6,782 nt of DNA from an uncultured Ruminococcus sp. (GTDB lineage Bacteria > Bacillota > Clostridia > Oscillospirales > Ruminococcaceae), in assembly GCA_945835085.1 (NCBI GenBank), contig CAMAIG010000083.1:1-6782 (forward strand), read 5' to 3'. The notes under the pieces were generated by a model. The model saw only the letters and a program-made list of their open reading frames with translations. It searched no databases and was not told where the DNA came from. Below, piece by piece: positions 5,223-6,782 of this stretch (its first letter is position 1; the number at the start of each line of letters is the position of its first letter). The translations under genes were made by a program, and so were the position numbers.

Positions 5223-5402
5223 TTATATCTTCTTTAAGCTGCCGATAGTTTCGGCAATGTCCTTTTCAATAAGCGGGCGCATACTGTCCTTGTATTCCGA
5301 GAGATCGGCATTTTCTAATGCAGACAGCATCTTCTGGATATATTGCTCCATATCCTTCGGCTTCGGCAGGATAACATTGTCCCGCCGAAGCCGTTTTTTC
5401 AT
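5223..5402 (-). CDS. Small hypothetical protein at the end of the ABC operon
   Basis: This 59-aa protein, starting 'MKKRLRRDNVILPKPKDMEQ', has a basic N-terminus and a charged, probably helical remainder ('YIQKMLSALENADLSEYKDS', 'IEKDIAETIGSLKKI'). It has no membrane segment or cysteine. I do not recognise the family. I chose ATG 5402, which lies one base after the permease stop (TAATATG), suggesting translational coupling. A TTG start at 5414 would overlap the permease by 11 bases with AAAGGA only two bases away, so it is less likely. Its position suggests a part in transporter function or regulation, but that is inference. It could also be a decayed fragment of a longer protein. Confidence 0.6.
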   Translation of the reverse strand: MKKRLRRDNVILPKPKDMEQYIQKMLSALENADLSEYKDSMRPLIEKDIAETIGSLKKI

Positions 5403-5403
5403 A

Positions 5404-6192
5404 TTATGAGGCAATATCCTTTTTTATGTATTTGAGATAGCCTATTCCCGCACCTGCCAGTGCAAAGACCGCACCAATGGCAATAAGCTCCCCATCAAGG
5501 CTTGCTTCGGAAATAATATTGCTTGCCTCGGCATATGCATAGGGGGTAAAATAACGGAGCACCTCCGCCTTGTCACTGATGTTGCACACAAGGTTCATGA
5601 AATAAAGCGCCAGTGCAAGTCCCAGACCAACGCCAAGACTTCCCCGCCTGATGAATGCGGAAATGCCGAAGCATATGCAGGCGATCTCCAGCTGCATTAT
5701 GAGATATGCTGTGTGCAGGAGAAGAAATTCCTTCATTTCAAGTTCCTCACCGATAGCAGCCGCAGAGCATAGGCTCACAGCCACTACTATCACATTAAGG
5801 AGAACGATCTGTGTCACAACGGATAAAAGCTTCTGAGTGATAACGAAAAAACGGCTTACGGGGTGGGTCAGCAGGAATTCCGCCGTGCGGTCCTTTTCTT
5901 CCTTTGAAAGCGCCGATATACCCACAAGCGCCGCAAAAAATCCCCCGCCTATGCCGATAACATTGCCGCATTCTATCCCGTAAAAGCCCATAAGCTCCCC
6001 GAAGCTCAGCTTGTCCATGCCGAAAGCGGCAGTAAATCCGCCCATATTTGCAAATACAGCGCTTACGCTGTCCATTTCGTTTTTCATTTCGGGGAAAAGC
6101 ATTATGCAGATAAGCATCATAAATGCGATGGACGCTGTCCATATGCACAGCGACTTAATGGACTGCTTCAGCTCTTTTATGTATACGGTCAT
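5404..6192 (-). CDS. ABC-2 type transporter permease
   Basis: This 262-aa inner-membrane protein has about six hydrophobic spans: roughly 14-34, 77-95, 123-147, 156-181, 184-204 and 236-253. After span 2 comes 'SKEEKDRTAEFLLTHPVSRF' (96-115), the loop typical of ABC-2 exporters, which usually reads E-x-GT-x-E-x-LL-x-x-P-x-SR. 'LRYFTPYAYAEASNI' (212-226) matches the conserved stretch before the last span. The start codon overlaps the ATPase stop by one base (TAATG), with AAGGA just upstream, so the two subunits are translated together. The permease would form the membrane channel of an exporter powered by the adjacent ATPase. The substrate (drug, peptide or lipid) cannot be judged from the sequence. 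Confidence 0.9.
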   Translation of the reverse strand: MTVYIKELKQSIKSLCIWTASIAFMMLICIMLFPEMKNEMDSVSAVFANMGGFTAAFGMDKLSFGELMGFYGIECGNVIGIGGGFFAALVGISALSKEEKDRTAEFLLTHPVSRFFVITQKLLSVVTQIVLLNVIVVAVSLCSAAAIGEELEMKEFLLLHTAYLIMQLEIACICFGISAFIRRGSLGVGLGLALALYFMNLVCNISDKAEVLRYFTPYAYAEASNIISEASLDGELIAIGAVFALAGAGIGYLKYIKKDIAS

Positions 6193-6782
6193 TATTCCTT
6201 ACCGCCTTTCTCGTAATAGTGCATGAATATCTCCTCAAGCCGGGGCTCGGTGATGGTCATGTCATAGATGGGAAGGGAATTTGCAGCAGTGAGCAGCTCC
6301 TTGATGCTGCCGTTATAAAGGAAGGAAACACTGTCGCCGTTTATCTCCACAGATTTGGCAGAAAGCACTTCCGGCACTGCATTTACGCCATGAAGCACCA
6401 CACGCTTTGCACTGGTTCTGGAAAGATTTGCCACGCTGTCCAGGGCAATTATCCTTCCCTCCTTGATTATCGCCGCACGGGAGCAGTTTTTCTGTATCTC
6501 GGAAAGAACGTGGGAGGAAAGGAAGATCGTCGCTCCCTCCTGATGCCGCTCCCTCAGGATATCAAAAAATTCCTTCTGCATCAGTGGGTCAAGACCGCTG
6601 GTAGGCTCGTCAAGAATGCAGAGCCTTGGCTTGTGCTGGAGAGCGCATACGATGGAAACCTTTTTCCTGTTGCCGAGAGATAGCTCCTCAACAAGCTTTT
6701 CCTTGTCAAGAGCAAGCCTTTCGCAAAGCCTGTCAGCCTCGGCGGAGCAATCCTTTCTTCGCATTTTTGCGGAGAATGAAAT
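6192..6782 (-). CDS. ABC transporter ATP-binding protein (5' end outside the window)
   Basis: Only the C-terminal 196 residues are visible, as the frame stays open to base 6782. The Walker A P-loop must lie beyond the edge; full family members are about 230-310 aa. In the visible fragment, numbered from the edge, the signature 'LSLGNRKKVSIV' starts at about residue 35. Walker B 'LCILDEPTSGLDP' follows at about 54-66, with the catalytic Glu in DEP, and the switch His is in 'SSHVLSEI' at about 91. The signature is LSLGN rather than LSGGQ, a common form in this exporter group. A C-terminal part of about 75 residues follows 'EGRIIALDSV', as in drug- and peptide-export ATPases. An internal ATG at 6764 is not the true start. 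It is the first visible gene of the operon. Confidence 0.9.
   Translation of the reverse strand: MSFSAKMRRKDCSAEADRLCERLALDKEKLVEELSLGNRKKVSIVCALQHKPRLCILDEPTSGLDPLMQKEFFDILRERHQEGATIFLSSHVLSEIQKNCSRAAIIKEGRIIALDSVANLSRTSAKRVVLHGVNAVPEVLSAKSVEINGDSVSFLYNGSIKELLTAANSLPIYDMTITEPRLEEIFMHYYEKGGKE

Overview
The window looks like chromosomal accessory DNA from a gut-type Clostridia bacterium, most likely Ruminococcus or a close Oscillospiraceae relative. This is inference from gene content: a dockerin-less CotH lipoprotein, a flavin reductase-rubredoxin fusion, a short-loop clostridial Cu/Zn superoxide dismutase and a 'YTFP...RG' type GNAT. Ribosome binding sites and promoters are also of Firmicutes type. 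There is no 16S gene or species marker, so the genus is not proven.

Layout. Bases 1-68 hold a small GC hairpin and the RBS of a VOC-fold gene (69-455, +), which is clearly more AT-rich than the rest. It is followed by two tandem copies of a 102-bp repeat (460-663), each ending in a GC hairpin, then by a terminator (670-715). That terminator serves a minus-strand flavin reductase/rubredoxin gene (743-1351). Across a divergent promoter region lies the CotH-like lipoprotein gene (1490-3046, +). It converges on the Cu/Zn SOD gene (3097-3549, -) with a shared bidirectional terminator between them. A small unrecognised gene (3657-3926, +) diverges from the SOD gene. It then converges, through a perfect 18-bp terminator hairpin, on a GNAT gene (4074-4523, -). 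A second GNAT gene (4737-5222, +) diverges from the first. Both GNAT genes have textbook SigA promoters, TTGACA-17-TATAAT, placed back to back. The right end is a minus-strand operon: ABC ATPase (cut by the window edge), ABC-2 permease and a 59-aa protein, joined by overlapping or nearly touching stop and start codons.

How the genes might work together. The flavin reductase/rubredoxin and the Cu/Zn SOD are both plausible oxygen-defence genes of an anaerobe, but they sit in separate transcription units and no shared regulator is visible. The ABC operon is an exporter of unknown substrate. I see no phage, CRISPR, toxin-antitoxin or biosynthetic cluster, and no convincing new multi-gene system. 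The most interesting signals are the 102-bp hairpin repeats beside an AT-rich gene, the paired consensus promoters with a palindrome at one start site, the leaderless SOD with Lys at the usual Arg position, and two small proteins I cannot assign.
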